From Opitutales bacterium (GTDB taxonomy: Bacteria; Verrucomicrobiota; Verrucomicrobiia; Opitutales; Coraliomargaritaceae): 58,081 bases of DNA. The position numbers and the translations under genes were made by a program. Positions 11,163 to 21,770 of this stretch are shown here, piece by piece (within the stretch, counting starts at the first letter, position 1; each line of letters begins with the position of its first letter). The notes under the pieces are model-generated. The model did not search any database, was not told the origin of the DNA, and saw only the letters and a program-made list of their open reading frames with translations. Location of the stretch: positions 1-58,081 of the forward strand of contig JANQXM010000059.1 in the NCBI GenBank assembly GCA_030729385.1. The letters run 5' to 3'.

Positions 11163-12110
11163 ATGCTTAAACTAGCGAAGATATTTGCTTTGTTCATGGG
11201 AGTGGTGGCTTCGGCCTCGGCTTTTCATTTGATTGAGTTGGAGTCCGGCGGGGCGGTTCGGGGCGAGATCGTTCTGGAGCGACCGCAAATCTATTATGTG
11301 GATCTGGGCTACGATGTGATTGAGGTGCCGAAGGCATCGGTGAAGTCATTGTTGGCGGTGGATCCTGAGACAGGTGCCGTCGTGGAAACGGCGGAAGTTT
11401 CGACCTTGTATTCGCTCTCGGCCGCGCAACGCGATCAGCCCGTGCGTGAGTGGGTGGAGCAATTAGGTGAAGCCGTTGGTTTGATCCAGACCCCGACAGG
11501 TTTGGGCTCCGGTTTTGTGATCCATGAGGAAGGTTACATCGTGACCAACGACCACGTGATCGCCGGCGAGAATAAGATTTCGGTGACGATTTTCAGACAA
11601 GGTCCGCGTGAGCTCGAGAAGGTGACTTACGATAATGTGCGGATCGTGGCGGCGAGTTCGGAGTTGGACTTAGCGCTGTTAAAGATCGAGACAGAAGAAG
11701 GTGCTGCACCGTTTAAGGTCGTCTCTTTGGCTGCGGTGGATGAGGGCTTGCGTGAAGGACAGACGGTTTTTGCGATTGGTAGTCCATTGGGTTTGGATCG
11801 CACAGTGTCGCAAGGCATCATCAGTGTTGCGAATCGTGTGATCGGAGGGCGGCTTTATTTGCAAACCACTACGCAGATCAATCCAGGTAATTCGGGTGGA
11901 CCACTTTTTAACCTGCGCGGCGAAGTCGTTGGGGTGAATAATATGAAGATCGCTGCTGTCGGTGCGGAGGGACTTGGGTTCTCCATCTCGTCGCGTGTGC
12001 TCAAATCATTTTTGGATAACCGGGATGCTTACGCATTTGATCCGCGTAATCCGAATGCAGGGTTTCGCTACATCAGCCCACCCAAAGCGGGACCATCAAA
12101 GAAGGACTAA
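11163..12110 (+). CDS. Exported HtrA-like serine protease without PDZ domain
   Basis: A 315-residue S1C-type (Deg/HtrA) protease. The signal peptide ends at ASA, residue 20. Residues 22-65 form a small beta domain (ESGGAVRGE) seen before the protease domain. The catalytic triad is complete: His131 in TNDHV, Asp169 in SELDLAL and Ser244 in NPGNSGGP. The protein ends soon after the protease domain with no PDZ repeat, so regulation must differ from DegP. It probably acts in the periplasm. It begins an operon-like run with the next two exported-protein genes (45 bp gap, then a 4-bp overlap). Confidence 0.88.
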   Translation: MLKLAKIFALFMGVVASASAFHLIELESGGAVRGEIVLERPQIYYVDLGYDVIEVPKASVKSLLAVDPETGAVVETAEVSTLYSLSAAQRDQPVREWVEQLGEAVGLIQTPTGLGSGFVIHEEGYIVTNDHVIAGENKISVTIFRQGPRELEKVTYDNVRIVAASSELDLALLKIETEEGAAPFKVVSLAAVDEGLREGQTVFAIGSPLGLDRTVSQGIISVANRVIGGRLYLQTTTQINPGNSGGPLFNLRGEVVGVNNMKIAAVGAEGLGFSISSRVLKSFLDNRDAYAFDPRNPNAGFRYISPPKAGPSKKD

Positions 12111-12155
12111 TTGTCCGAAAATTTTTAACTACCTGAAAGAGGAACGTATCCAATT

Positions 12156-13958
12156 ATGATGAAAAGTATTTTATGTTTAAGCGCAGGGCTCGTTGGAGCA
12201 TCTGCCGTATCGCTACAAGCTGTGCCATTTGCGGATATCGTGGGATCCGATGTGCAGCTATTGATTTCAGTCCGTAGCCTAGCGGAAACGAGTGCAGCAT
12301 GGGAGAAACATGCTTTCGCTGAGTTCATGGAAGACGATGCGATAAAGGATTTCTTCACAAGTCTGTCTGCAGATGAATCCGATGATTCGGAAGATGAAGA
12401 CGACGAGGACTCTGATTTTACCACGGTCATGAATGAAGAATTCGGAATGACCTGGGATGATTTTTACGAGTTGTTTCCAGGGCAGATGAACATGGGCTTC
12501 TATAATATCACTGAAGGAATGCTGGATGAGGAAAGTCGCGATCAAATGGTCTTGATGGCTGAGTGCACCGGCGATGCTGAACGTATGCGTGAATTGATGC
12601 AGATTCAGTTTGAGCGAAATGCGAAGATGCAGAAGGAGGTCAACCCCTTGGTAGAGCACGAGTGGATTGAGGAGCAATTTATGGGGGAGACATTGTATTT
12701 CGATGAGACCTTCGACGGCGAAGAAACTTACATTGAAGATGGCTATGCGCTGGTAGATGGAGTCTTCATTTTGGCTACGCCAGAAGAACGTCTGCGCAAT
12801 GCAGTGGAGGCAGTGAAAACAGGTGCTGCCTCTCCGCTGTCGAAATCGGACGTGTATCTCCGATCTTTAGAGGCATCCGGTCGTGGTGATTTTCGGTTGT
12901 ATGTAAATCTTAGCCCGATGATGGCTGCGCTAAATGACGCGATGGTCGAGCAGGCGATGGCAGGTGGTATGGCCATGTTTGGCGTGACGGGCCCAAGCTT
13001 GGAAAGTGCCTTGTCTCTAGAAACCATGCAGGCGCTCTTCGTCGATATGGATTTAGTCGATGAAGGGATACTCGTTAATAGTGGGATCATCTATAGTGAG
13101 AAAAAAGGTATGCTCAGTTTGTTGACTTATAGTGATGCTGATTTGCCTGCGGCGACTTATGTGCCTGAGGGTGTAATGGCGAGTTCTGTATCCAGTTTTG
13201 ATATGGCTGAGATGATTGGTGCGCTGGAAAAAGTGATTACGGCAGCTAGCCCGACAGCGCCGATGTTACTGGATATTCAACTACAATCTTTTAAAACCAA
13301 CACTGGGGTAGACTTGCGGTCAGCGATACTGGAAAATATCGGTGCTGAAGTGGTCTCGCTCTCAATCATGGGAGAGGCAGGCTTGGAGGACCCAATGGTT
13401 CTGCCGGAGCAAATGTATGTCTTCGCGATCAATGATGCAGAGTCATTTTCGCAGGCCTTGGAAACGTTCAAGGATATGGCGCCCGGTTTGCGTGATACTA
13501 TCAAGACTCAAGATTATGAAGGTCAGACGATTCACACAATTAAGGGTGTGCCAGATCCTGAATTTTCCGAGGTGCCCGCCCAGGATATCAGTTATGTCAT
13601 CACTCGCTCGGAGTTGATCGTCAATGTGGGCAGTGTGGGGTTTTTGCATGAAGTCTTGAGTCGCATGAATGAATCGAGCGCAGGTTTCTGGCAGTCTGAG
13701 AAAGTAGAGCAAATGTTCGAGTCGATCGCGCAGCCGAATCCAGTGACTCGCTCATATATCGATGTGAATCAAATGGCGAAGCCGTTTATCGAGTCTATAG
13801 CGGCGATGTCACCGGTGCCCGGATTCGAGGCGAATGGTGGTGCGGAGAAATTAATCGAATCGCTGAATATGCCGCTCTACATGATTTCAGAAAGCAACGA
13901 AGAGCCGGATGGTTTGTTTGCGCGCGTAATGATTCTGAAAGGTGAAGAATCAAAATGA
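12156..13958 (+). CDS. Exported acidic protein of unknown function, 600 aa
   Basis: Not recognised beyond general resemblance to large exported proteins of planctomycete and verrucomicrobial genomes. Residues 1-22 form a signal peptide (LQA before VPFADIVG). It has a run of Asp, Glu and Ser at about 70-86 (ESDDSEDEDDEDS), many Met residues and few Cys. The repeated alternation of helices with short strands suggests two related halves (around 20-330 and 330-600), but this was not aligned. The preceding protease and the overlapping ATGA junction with the next gene indicate joint expression. It may be a protease substrate or partner, which is inference only. Confidence 0.7.
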   Translation: MMKSILCLSAGLVGASAVSLQAVPFADIVGSDVQLLISVRSLAETSAAWEKHAFAEFMEDDAIKDFFTSLSADESDDSEDEDDEDSDFTTVMNEEFGMTWDDFYELFPGQMNMGFYNITEGMLDEESRDQMVLMAECTGDAERMRELMQIQFERNAKMQKEVNPLVEHEWIEEQFMGETLYFDETFDGEETYIEDGYALVDGVFILATPEERLRNAVEAVKTGAASPLSKSDVYLRSLEASGRGDFRLYVNLSPMMAALNDAMVEQAMAGGMAMFGVTGPSLESALSLETMQALFVDMDLVDEGILVNSGIIYSEKKGMLSLLTYSDADLPAATYVPEGVMASSVSSFDMAEMIGALEKVITAASPTAPMLLDIQLQSFKTNTGVDLRSAILENIGAEVVSLSIMGEAGLEDPMVLPEQMYVFAINDAESFSQALETFKDMAPGLRDTIKTQDYEGQTIHTIKGVPDPEFSEVPAQDISYVITRSELIVNVGSVGFLHEVLSRMNESSAGFWQSEKVEQMFESIAQPNPVTRSYIDVNQMAKPFIESIAAMSPVPGFEANGGAEKLIESLNMPLYMISESNEEPDGLFARVMILKGEESK

Positions 13959-16276
13959 TGAATTTGTTTAAGTTAAATGCCTTGTCCGGTGCGCTCATGT
14001 TGAGCGGTTGTGTGGCGTGCTTCGGCGCGACTGAGTTTTCTTTCGGTGGACCGGAAATCGTCAAGTTGGATTGGACGACTCGCTCGCTCAACGCGAGTGA
14101 CGTGAATCGCGACGGATTGATAGATCTTGTTTTGATTAATCAAGATACAGCGCAAATCGAAATACTTTATCAGCGTCCTGCTGATGCGCTTGTGGGCGAT
14201 GCGAAGAAGCGCGTCAGTCGTAATCGTTGGGAGCCTGTATTGGAAGATGCACGATATGATCGTGAAGGTGTGTCTGTAGGTTTTCCAGTTTTTGATTTGT
14301 CAGTGGGAGATATTAATGGCGATGGTTTGGTGGATATGGCCTACACGGCTCGTGAGGTGCCATTGACGATTCGCTATCAGTCAGAGTCAGGGCAGTGGAC
14401 TGAGCTTGTTGAGTTTGATGATCTCGAAGCACTGGGCTGGACGAGCACCGTCCTCATTGAAGATTTGAATGATGATGGGCGGGATGAGTTACTGGTGATG
14501 GCTGCCGACGGTTTTCGGGTATATTCGCATGATGACAAAGGACATTTGCTGGAGCCTAAGTTGTATTATTTAACCGGCGAAAATCCCTATAACCTGCTCT
14601 TGGAAGATGTGAATGGTGATGCATTGCTCGACGTGCTGTATATCACTTCGTCGGGTAAGCAGTCGCTGGCATATCGCGAGCAATTAGCCGAGGGCGGTTT
14701 TGGCCCTGAGCGTCGATTTGTATTCGACCGGCCTGTTCGAGTGGTGCGAGTGATGCCGCGATTGAAAGGGCAGCCGTTGCAGTTTTGTTCAGTCGACTCT
14801 CGGAGTGGGAGCCTAGAGTTTTTCAATATAGAGCGCGAAGAAGAAGGCGTTGTTTCGGGTAGCGTAGTGGACGCACAGCCGGAGATATATCCGATATTTA
14901 AGAAGAATCGTTTGTCTGCGAGCTATGTGATGGGAGACATCGATGGCGACGGTCAAAAAGATTTGGCAGTGGCGAACCCATCTGAAGCGGAAGTCGTTTT
15001 GTTTTTGAAAGAGGGTGCGGGTTTCCATGCACCCAAGCGCTTCCCGTCATTTTCGGCGGTTTCTTCGATGGCCAGCGGTCAGTTTTATAAGGGTGCCGGC
15101 GAAGAGATCGTAATGATTAGCGCCGACGAAAAAAGCATCGGCATCAGTCAAATGGGCGAGGGTGGACGGTTGCTGTTTCCCCAGGCAATGCCTTTTGATC
15201 TAGGAGATCCGGTCGTTTGTGAAGCGCTGGATTTAGACGGAGATGCACTGGATGAGTTATTGTTGATCCATGAGAAATCAGGGAAGTATGAATTGATAAT
15301 TACACGCCCGTCGAATCGTGAGCTTGCCGATTCAGAGTGGACGGTAGTGACTGAACTCAAATTGGCTGGCGTGAAACGTAAGCCCTCTGCAATTAAGCGA
15401 GTCGATATTTTCGGTGATGAGCGTCAAGGGATTATGGTTTTTGTGCCGCGTGAGGCGCCTTTGTTGTATGCCACTAGCGAGGCCGGATCGATGGAGTTGA
15501 TCGAATTTGGCAGTGCCTCGACCATTCGGCAGAATCTGTTGAAAGACGTGCAACCTGTGCAGGTGAGTGTCTTTGACGTGAACTCAGATGGTGGCAATGA
15601 GTTGATTGTGGGGCGCAAAGGTTTTGCTCGCGCAATTCGTGCAGTCGGGGACGACCTTGAGATGGTGGATCAGTTCAATGCGCGTCGTGGCGAAGATACG
15701 GTTTCTGCCGTTGTTCCCTTAGTTCGTGAAGGGGCGGTGGATCGAATCATGTTCTATGTTCGCGAGTCCGGCGAGTTGCAGTATTTAAAGCAAGATGTCG
15801 ATGGTGTGTATCGCTATGAGCGCACTGAAAACGTTGGCACGATTGATTTGCTGGCATGGTCTGAGGTCGGCGAACCGATGTCAGGGGGCGATATTATTTT
15901 CTCCGGGGAATCTCAGTTTTGGTTGCTGCCGACAGATGCAGAGCGTTGGTCTAAGTCGGTGCTCGAGACTTTCGAGACTGAGCTTGAGGATGTGTATTTC
16001 ACGCACGTCCGAAGCGCTGACTTCAATCAAGACGGTGCGTTGGATTTGATCGCGGTTGATGGGCAAAACCACATCGTCGAGGTGCTGACGCGTGATGACG
16101 ATGAATGGAGCGGGAAGTTATATTGGGAGATCTTTGAGCAGAATATGCACTATCAAGGTCGCACCGGAGGGAAGTTGGAACCGCGCCAGATATTAATCGA
16201 GGATTTGAATGGCGACGGTAATTTTGATTTTGCGTTTTTAATTCACGATAGGATACTCATCTACCTTCAGGAATGA
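13955..16276 (+). CDS. FG-GAP/VCBS repeat protein, probable lipoprotein
   Basis: A 773-residue beta-propeller-like protein. At least nine calcium-loop motifs of the form DxNxDGxxD are visible, among them DVNRDGLIDL, DINGDGLVDM, DLNDDGRDEL, DIDGDGQKDL, DFNQDGALDL and DLNGDGNFDF. They are spread over the whole length, as in FG-GAP/VCBS propellers. The N-terminus MMNLFKLNALSGALMLSGC contains LSGC, which fits a lipobox with Cys19. A type I cleavage near residue 25 is the alternative. Such proteins usually sit outside the cytoplasm and bind proteins or glycans. The start overlaps the preceding stop (ATGA), so translation is probably coupled. Confidence 0.82.
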   Translation: MMNLFKLNALSGALMLSGCVACFGATEFSFGGPEIVKLDWTTRSLNASDVNRDGLIDLVLINQDTAQIEILYQRPADALVGDAKKRVSRNRWEPVLEDARYDREGVSVGFPVFDLSVGDINGDGLVDMAYTAREVPLTIRYQSESGQWTELVEFDDLEALGWTSTVLIEDLNDDGRDELLVMAADGFRVYSHDDKGHLLEPKLYYLTGENPYNLLLEDVNGDALLDVLYITSSGKQSLAYREQLAEGGFGPERRFVFDRPVRVVRVMPRLKGQPLQFCSVDSRSGSLEFFNIEREEEGVVSGSVVDAQPEIYPIFKKNRLSASYVMGDIDGDGQKDLAVANPSEAEVVLFLKEGAGFHAPKRFPSFSAVSSMASGQFYKGAGEEIVMISADEKSIGISQMGEGGRLLFPQAMPFDLGDPVVCEALDLDGDALDELLLIHEKSGKYELIITRPSNRELADSEWTVVTELKLAGVKRKPSAIKRVDIFGDERQGIMVFVPREAPLLYATSEAGSMELIEFGSASTIRQNLLKDVQPVQVSVFDVNSDGGNELIVGRKGFARAIRAVGDDLEMVDQFNARRGEDTVSAVVPLVREGAVDRIMFYVRESGELQYLKQDVDGVYRYERTENVGTIDLLAWSEVGEPMSGGDIIFSGESQFWLLPTDAERWSKSVLETFETELEDVYFTHVRSADFNQDGALDLIAVDGQNHIVEVLTRDDDEWSGKLYWEIFEQNMHYQGRTGGKLEPRQILIEDLNGDGNFDFAFLIHDRILIYLQE

Positions 16277-16341
16277 CAGATTTACGCGACGAGATATACT
16301 GTGGTCGATTTGTTGCTCCTATTGGTTTGCAGAAGTTTTGA

Positions 16342-16641
16342 ATTAGCATACGGATATCAACAAAAATAGCTATTACACTGTGCACTGCATTACTGATCTT
16401 CGCATTGTTTTTGAGTTTTAGCCGCTATACCATGCTGGAGATCCAGAAGCAGGGGCGATATGTAATGCGGATCAATGAGCTGTCTCGTGATGCTTCTAAT
16501 GTCGTGATCGGCAGTCGCGTCTTTCAAGATCGTATGACTGGTGCGGACTATGTTGAGGATTCTATGGCTTCTAGTCGGGATATTATGATGGAGCTCGTGG
16601 ATGGAGCTGATCAGCTCGAAATCATTTCATTCGTGGAATGA
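16342..16641 (+). CDS. N-terminal part of a hybrid histidine kinase, split by frame change
   Basis: The reading frame is open from 16342 (after the TGA at 16339) to the TGA at 16639-16641. It encodes a good membrane helix (IAITLCTALLIFALFLSF) followed by the start of a helical sensor domain. The TTG at 16405 lies inside that helix, so the true start is probably upstream. ATT at 16342, with AGAAG 6 bases before it, is the best placed, but rare. The sensor domain continues in the next frame from 16638 (overlap ATGA), so this piece and the following gene look like one kinase interrupted by a one-base frame change. Translational coupling of two separate chains is the alternative. Confidence 0.55.
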   Translation: MSIRISTKIAITLCTALLIFALFLSFSRYTMLEIQKQGRYVMRINELSRDASNVVIGSRVFQDRMTGADYVEDSMASSRDIMMELVDGADQLEIISFVE

Positions 16642-18683
16642 TGGAGCGGTTGAATGAATTCTCGGAAGTTTTCCAACAGCTAGTGAAAAGCACCGAATTT
16701 CTGGCGCAATTGGATATAGATGTGCGCGAAAAAATTCTACGCTTTAGTGTGATGCACCAGCAGATGCAGGGCAAGTTGGAGGAATTGCATGAGGCGATGC
16801 ACCATGATGATTATGTCGAGGCGGGACTCTTGGACGCGACTGAGATGTTTCTCCTCGAGCATTCGAAGTTGTGGGGTTGGATGAATCGTGCGGTTAGTTC
16901 GATTGATCGTGATCTAATTCTAAATAATGACTTGGATCGTTTTAGTCAGAATTTTAACGTCGCTCGTGAAGCCTATGAAGAAAGTTTAGCCGAGCTAAAG
17001 TTGTGGGGGCCGTTAGTGGAGGTCGAGGGAATGGATGGGTATCTTCAAACTCTTGAAGTGGTTTTGGTCGGTCTGCGAAGCGTTGCAATTGAGTTTACTG
17101 TTTCTGGGAGAGCGGAAGTAGAGGCGGCTCAATTGTTGGAATCGCATGGAGTGCGTTTACGTGAGATGGTAGATCGCCTAATGGAACGCGCGATAGTTAA
17201 GGGTGACCGGTTGACTGCGAATTTGAGCCTGATTTACTGGTTGTCGGCGCTCATTATTCTGGTCGGTTCTATCTTTTTGACAGTTTGGTTTTCATTGAGC
17301 ATCAGCCGTCCATTGACTCAACTCGCGAATAATTTCAAGGAAGTCGCGGGAGGTAATTTTAATCTACGCATACCTGCGGAGGGGCGCGGTGAGCTGGATG
17401 ATCTGGCACGCGCGTTCAATGATATGACCGAAAAGTTGCAGTCGAGTTATAATGAGGTTGAAGAGAAAGTGCGGCAGCGCACGAAGGAGTTACAGCTTGC
17501 AACGGTGCGGTCGAAGCAGTTGGCGGATGCGGCACAGGAAGCGAATTTGGCGAAGAGCGCTTTCCTTGCGACGATGAGTCACGAAATCCGCACCCCACTG
17601 AATTCAATCATCGGGTTTAGTGAAATGCTGGAGGATACGCCTCTCGATGATGAACAGCGGACTGATTTACAGACAATACGGACCTCGGGGGCGATATTGT
17701 TGGATCTGATAAATGAGATATTAGACCTGTCAAAAATTGAAGCAGGTAAAGTGTTCATGGACGTGACTGCAGTTCGTTTGGATGAGGCGATACATGAAGT
17801 GACTAGCCTTTTTCGGTTAAATGCGGAGCGCAGCGGTATTCAGTTGGTCGTTGAATTAGACGATAAAGTTGTTGAGTCGGTGATGACTGATCGCACTCGG
17901 TTGCAGCAGGTCATGAATAATCTTGTGAGTAATGCGGTAAAATTTACGCCGCACGGTGAAATCAGGATCAAGGTGTGGGGAGAGAATCATGATGAGCGCG
18001 CCGGAATGCGTTATTATATTTCGATTTCGGACACTGGCATTGGGATCCCTGTTAATAAATTGAGTGATGTGTTTTTGGCTTTCACTCAGGCCGACTCCTC
18101 AACAACTCGAAAGTATGGTGGCACTGGTTTGGGTCTGGCGATTAGCTCCCGGTTGGTTGAATTGTTGGGCGGTGAAATTAGCGTGGAAAGCACTGAGGGC
18201 TTAGGCAGTAAATTTACTTTCTATATTCGCAACTTGGAGGGGAGTGCGCATGGGTCCGATGATAATCGCAGCTACGCTAATCAGGAATTGAATTTTGAGA
18301 CATTGCCTCAGGTTTTGTTGGTTGAAGACGACGTCGCCAATTATACTTTGGCTAGTAAGATACTGGGCCGTTTCGGTCTTTCGGTGGACTGGGCGAAGAA
18401 TGGCCTCGAAGCGGTGGATGCGGTCAAGCTGAAGCAGTATGATCTCGTATTTATGGATCTGCAGATGCCCGTGATGGACGGAATCGAAGCAACCATTCAG
18501 ATCCACCAACTCGGCTTGGCTAAACAGCCTTATATTGCCGCGCTGACTGCAAATGCATTGAGCGAAAGTCGCAATGCCTGCGCACAAGCCGGGATGCAGG
18601 ACTTCATTACCAAGCCGGTGTCCGGTGAAGCTCTGAGGGTTGCGTTGCTACGCTTTCAAGAGCACACAATCAATCAAGGTTGA
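16638..18683 (+). CDS. Hybrid sensor histidine kinase (HAMP, HisKA, HATPase, receiver)
   Basis: A 681-residue kinase body. Residues 1-190 form the rest of a helical sensor domain. A membrane helix follows (about 196-218, [17 protein letters not shown]), then HAMP (about 220-275) and a coiled coil. The HisKA H-box has His315 in SHEIRTP, and the ATPase has DTGIGIP and [12 protein letters not shown]-terminal receiver domain has acidic DD near its start (LLVEDDV), phospho-acceptor Asp607 in FMDLQMP and the conserved Lys in ITKP. The N-terminal membrane helix is missing from this frame but present in the preceding overlapping frame. Its stop overlaps the convergent namZ stop by 10 bp. The signal and the final regulator are unknown. 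Confidence 0.88.
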   Translation: MMERLNEFSEVFQQLVKSTEFLAQLDIDVREKILRFSVMHQQMQGKLEELHEAMHHDDYVEAGLLDATEMFLLEHSKLWGWMNRAVSSIDRDLILNNDLDRFSQNFNVAREAYEESLAELKLWGPLVEVEGMDGYLQTLEVVLVGLRSVAIEFTVSGRAEVEAAQLLESHGVRLREMVDRLMERAIVKGDRLTANLSLIYWLSALIILVGSIFLTVWFSLSISRPLTQLANNFKEVAGGNFNLRIPAEGRGELDDLARAFNDMTEKLQSSYNEVEEKVRQRTKELQLATVRSKQLADAAQEANLAKSAFLATMSHEIRTPLNSIIGFSEMLEDTPLDDEQRTDLQTIRTSGAILLDLINEILDLSKIEAGKVFMDVTAVRLDEAIHEVTSLFRLNAERSGIQLVVELDDKVVESVMTDRTRLQQVMNNLVSNAVKFTPHGEIRIKVWGENHDERAGMRYYISISDTGIGIPVNKLSDVFLAFTQADSSTTRKYGGTGLGLAISSRLVELLGGEISVESTEGLGSKFTFYIRNLEGSAHGSDDNRSYANQELNFETLPQVLLVEDDVANYTLASKILGRFGLSVDWAKNGLEAVDAVKLKQYDLVFMDLQMPVMDGIEATIQIHQLGLAKQPYIAALTANALSESRNACAQAGMQDFITKPVSGEALRVALLRFQEHTINQG

Positions 18684-19918
18684 TAGATCCAGAAACGCTT
18701 CGCTTGGCGTTGGAAGTTCGCTGCCTGCTGGCTCCATTGCTGAACGAATGCCGTGACTCTAGCCTGATCGCCTCGCTGGTTGATTTCATCCCACCAAGCG
18801 CTACTGCCCACGTGCTTGTTGAATAAGGCAGGGTTTTTCACGCTTTGAAATGGATTGCCTGACTCCCACGCTGCGGTGATCTGCATCATGTGAAAACTGA
18901 TTTCTGTCGGGCGCGCTTTTTGCCAATCGCGAACACTGACATAGACGCCTTCGATGGGCGCGCCAGCTGTCGTCTGTGTTTTGATGATGCGGTAGCTTAA
19001 ACCAGGAATGTTCTTTGCTATGAGTGCGCTTTGCACCTCTTGGGCGCTCTTTCCTTTATAACGAAGTAGTCGGAACGGGTAAGGTGTGCCGATGCCGTGG
19101 CTAAAGCCACCTTCTTGAGCGCCTAGTCCAGTCATGGCGTAGCCGAGCACTGCTGAGACGTCGGGGATGTAAGGGGAGGTCGGGACCCAGCGAAGTCCAG
19201 TCTGCGTCCAGAGCATGCTGCGTGACCAACCGCGCATGGGCACGATGGTAAGTTTGCCGTTTTTGCGGGCCGTTTCCGGGGTCTCCATCCAGCCGGGAGC
19301 GTGCTTTGCTATGCGCGCCAACTCGGCGATGGTCAGACCGTGAACATAAGGCACGTGAAATGCGCCGACGTAGCTACGCCATTCACGATCGAGTGGCGGG
19401 CCGTCGACTTTCAATCCCCCGAGTGGATTGGGGCGGTCCAGCACGACGACTTCGACGCCATTTTCAAAGCAGGCTTCCATCGCATAGCGCATGCAGCTGA
19501 CATACGTGTAGGAGCGCACGCCCAGGTCTTGTAAATCGATGACGAGCGCATCGAGCCCTTCGAGCATCTTCGGGGCTGGCTTGCGGTATTTTCCGTAGAG
19601 TGAATAGACCGGCAGACCTGTGCTCGGGTCGATTTTATCATCAACTGGCACGTTGGCTTTTTCGTTGCCGTAGATGCCATGCTCGGGACCAAACAGTGCG
19701 ACGAGTCGCACATTGTTGGCGCGGCGCAGCACGTCGATGGAGCTTTCCCCATTGCGGTTGACGCCCGCTGGGTGTGTGAGCAAGCCCACGCGCTTTCCGG
19801 CGATCGCCCGAAAGCCGCTTTGTTCTAAGACATCAATGCCAAGATAGATGCGCTCGGCTTGCGCCACTCCAAGGAGACTGAGTATGCTGAATAAGAAAAC
19901 GCGTATGACTTTATGCAT
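18674..19918 (-). CDS. namZ: Exo-beta-N-acetylmuramidase NamZ family (DUF1343)
   Basis: A 414-residue exported protein of the DUF1343 family. Its Bacillus member NamZ removes N-acetylmuramic acid from the non-reducing ends of peptidoglycan pieces (family GH171). The signal peptide ends at AQA, residue 21. Family hallmarks include [13 protein letters not shown] (about 46-58), [22 protein letters not shown] and the late [13 protein letters not shown]. The start overlaps the preceding DUF2062 gene by 8 bp, and that gene overlaps glycerate kinase. The three therefore form one tightly packed operon. A role in cell-wall turnover is likely. The link to glycerate phosphorylation is not obvious. Confidence 0.88.
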   Translation of the reverse strand: MHKVIRVFLFSILSLLGVAQAERIYLGIDVLEQSGFRAIAGKRVGLLTHPAGVNRNGESSIDVLRRANNVRLVALFGPEHGIYGNEKANVPVDDKIDPSTGLPVYSLYGKYRKPAPKMLEGLDALVIDLQDLGVRSYTYVSCMRYAMEACFENGVEVVVLDRPNPLGGLKVDGPPLDREWRSYVGAFHVPYVHGLTIAELARIAKHAPGWMETPETARKNGKLTIVPMRGWSRSMLWTQTGLRWVPTSPYIPDVSAVLGYAMTGLGAQEGGFSHGIGTPYPFRLLRYKGKSAQEVQSALIAKNIPGLSYRIIKTQTTAGAPIEGVYVSVRDWQKARPTEISFHMMQITAAWESGNPFQSVKNPALFNKHVGSSAWWDEINQRGDQARVTAFVQQWSQQAANFQRQAKRFWIYQP

Positions 19919-20576
19919 TAGGATCTGATGGATAGGGCTGTTTGCTATTTGCTTTTCGAATTTTGTGTTCGTGGATTTTATCCAGTATCAACTTATAGCT
20001 GGCTGCGGTGCGGATGGCGACAATGCGATAGATGAAGCTGGCGATGAGGCCGAAAAAGATGCCCATGATGATCGCGCCAAGGTTGGTCACACCGAAAACG
20101 ATTAGGACGGGTTGTAAGTTGTCGCCCCAATTGCCGTGGATAAAATTATCTAACATCATCTGCACTTCGTCGCGCCCTAAGCGCATGACATCGACCCCCA
20201 GCACACTGAGGAAGTGCCGCCCAATTTGATAAGCGGCGAACCAAATGGGTATGACCGTGATTGGATTCGAGACGATTTGAAGCCCTGCTAGGATCGGCAG
20301 GTTGGCTCGCAAGAGAACCGCAAGCAGGAAGGATAAAGGGATTTGTATACCGTAGACCGGCATGAGGGTGAGAATGCAACCTGCGTAAATTGCTGGCACG
20401 GCATTTTCGACTCGAAAGCTCCAAAGGTAAATACGTTTGCGCGCGGCATCCGCAAATAGGCGTAGCACTGGATAGCGATGGATATTGGTGCGACGGGGTA
20501 GCAGACGCAGCCACCACTTGACGCGGCGGATTCTGCGAAACTTTGACTCGTTCAGTTCTGATTCTTCAGCCGTCAT
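19911..20576 (-). CDS. DUF2062 membrane protein
   Basis: A 221-residue membrane protein with a basic N-terminus ([16 protein letters not shown]) and about three to four membrane helices. These include the DUF2062 stretch ([21 protein letters not shown], about residues 95-117, then [16 protein letters not shown]) and a late helix [22 protein letters not shown]2062 proteins have no established biochemical role. Some are fused to glycosyltransferases or linked to envelope genes. Overlaps both neighbours (10 bp with glycerate kinase, 8 bp with namZ), so translation is probably coupled. Confidence 0.82.
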   Translation of the reverse strand: MTAEESELNESKFRRIRRVKWWLRLLPRRTNIHRYPVLRLFADAARKRIYLWSFRVENAVPAIYAGCILTLMPVYGIQIPLSFLLAVLLRANLPILAGLQIVSNPITVIPIWFAAYQIGRHFLSVLGVDVMRLGRDEVQMMLDNFIHGNWGDNLQPVLIVFGVTNLGAIIMGIFFGLIASFIYRIVAIRTAASYKLILDKIHEHKIRKANSKQPYPSDPNA

Positions 20577-21756
20577 GGGTGATTTGACTATACATCACTT
20601 CCGAGACTTTGACATCTAAATTTCTCGCACCATTTGCTAGAGCTTCTGGCAAGGGGCAAGCGGGAGGGGTGATCGAGTAGGTCGCAGATTGAGGAAACAT
20701 TTCAGCTACTTTCTGCACGGCAATCGAATCGACCGCACCGGCGAAGACAATGCTTTGTTTGCCGCAGGCATGGGCTAGTTCTAGAAGAGCAAAAGGTCCT
20801 TTGCCTGCCAACGAACTTTCATCGAACTTGCCTTCACCTGTGAGGATGAGGTCAGCTTCGGTGACTTTGGAGGCTAGATCCAACCATTCCGTTACGAGCT
20901 CGAAGCCGGCAACGTATTGTGCGCCGCAAGTCACTTGTAGCCCGAACCCGATTCCACCGGCCGCGCCACTACCGGGGACTTGCATGAGGCTGGTGGGTTG
21001 TCCGCAATGCTGGCAGAGTAATTCGGCGATGCGTTTTGACTCGGTGTCGTAAGCTTCGATTTCTTCGGGGAGTAAGCCTTTCTGTGGTCCATAGACGGCG
21101 GCGGCTCCGCGCGCTCCGAGGAGTGGGTTGTCGACATCACAGGCGATAAAGATCGGTGGTGGTGTGACGTCGATACTGCCTGTCATTTGGTCGATGAATG
21201 GCCATTGCTCGGGTGTGATTGTGGAAATGCTTTGTCCATTGCGTGAGACGGTATGGATGCCGAGCGCCTCGAGGGCGCCGAGTCCGAGGTCGCTGGTCGC
21301 ACTGCCACCGATGCCGAGTAGAATGGCGTCTGCCTCCAACGCGATCGCGATGCGGATTAATTCACCGACTCCCTTCGTGGTGCAATTTCGCGGGTGGCGT
21401 TTTTCATTGGGCACCATCTCTAGTCCGGCTGCGGCGGCCATTTCGATCACGGCGAGGCGTTTGCCGCTGAAGGGGAGTAATTGATTAGTGCGCGCAGATA
21501 AATGACGAGCATCCACCCAACCGATGGGTGCGTCGATTTCTTCGCCTAGCGGTCCTGCAACCTTGTGGTATTCGATGTGTCCCGCGGCTGAGTTTGTCAG
21601 TATCGTGCAGAAGCCTTCACCGCCATCGGTGAGCGGCGCTTCAGTGATCGTGATTTGATCGCCCAAAACGGTGCGCACTCCGGCAGCGGCTGCTTGGCAG
21701 GCCGCTGCGGCTGTCATGGAATCTTTAAACTTATCGAAAGCGGCGAGGATGTGCAT
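20566..21756 (-). CDS. garK: Glycerate 2-kinase (GarK/GlxK family)
   Basis: A 396-residue glycerate kinase of the GarK/GlxK type, which phosphorylates D-glycerate to 2-phosphoglycerate with ATP. The family N-terminus [12 protein letters not shown] is clear, followed by TDGGEGF (about 43-49), a Gly-rich [14 protein letters not shown] stretch and [29 protein letters not shown] lies near residue 305. Length is close to E. coli GarK (about 381). First gene of the overlapping operon with DUF2062 and namZ. A repeat pair lies just before its start (21771-21809). Confidence 0.92.
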   Translation of the reverse strand: MHILAAFDKFKDSMTAAAACQAAAAGVRTVLGDQITITEAPLTDGGEGFCTILTNSAAGHIEYHKVAGPLGEEIDAPIGWVDARHLSARTNQLLPFSGKRLAVIEMAAAAGLEMVPNEKRHPRNCTTKGVGELIRIAIALEADAILLGIGGSATSDLGLGALEALGIHTVSRNGQSISTITPEQWPFIDQMTGSIDVTPPPIFIACDVDNPLLGARGAAAVYGPQKGLLPEEIEAYDTESKRIAELLCQHCGQPTSLMQVPGSGAAGGIGFGLQVTCGAQYVAGFELVTEWLDLASKVTEADLILTGEGKFDESSLAGKGPFALLELAHACGKQSIVFAGAVDSIAVQKVAEMFPQSATYSITPPACPLPEALANGARNLDVKVSEVMYSQITHDG

Positions 21757-21770
21757 GTGATGTGATGAAT

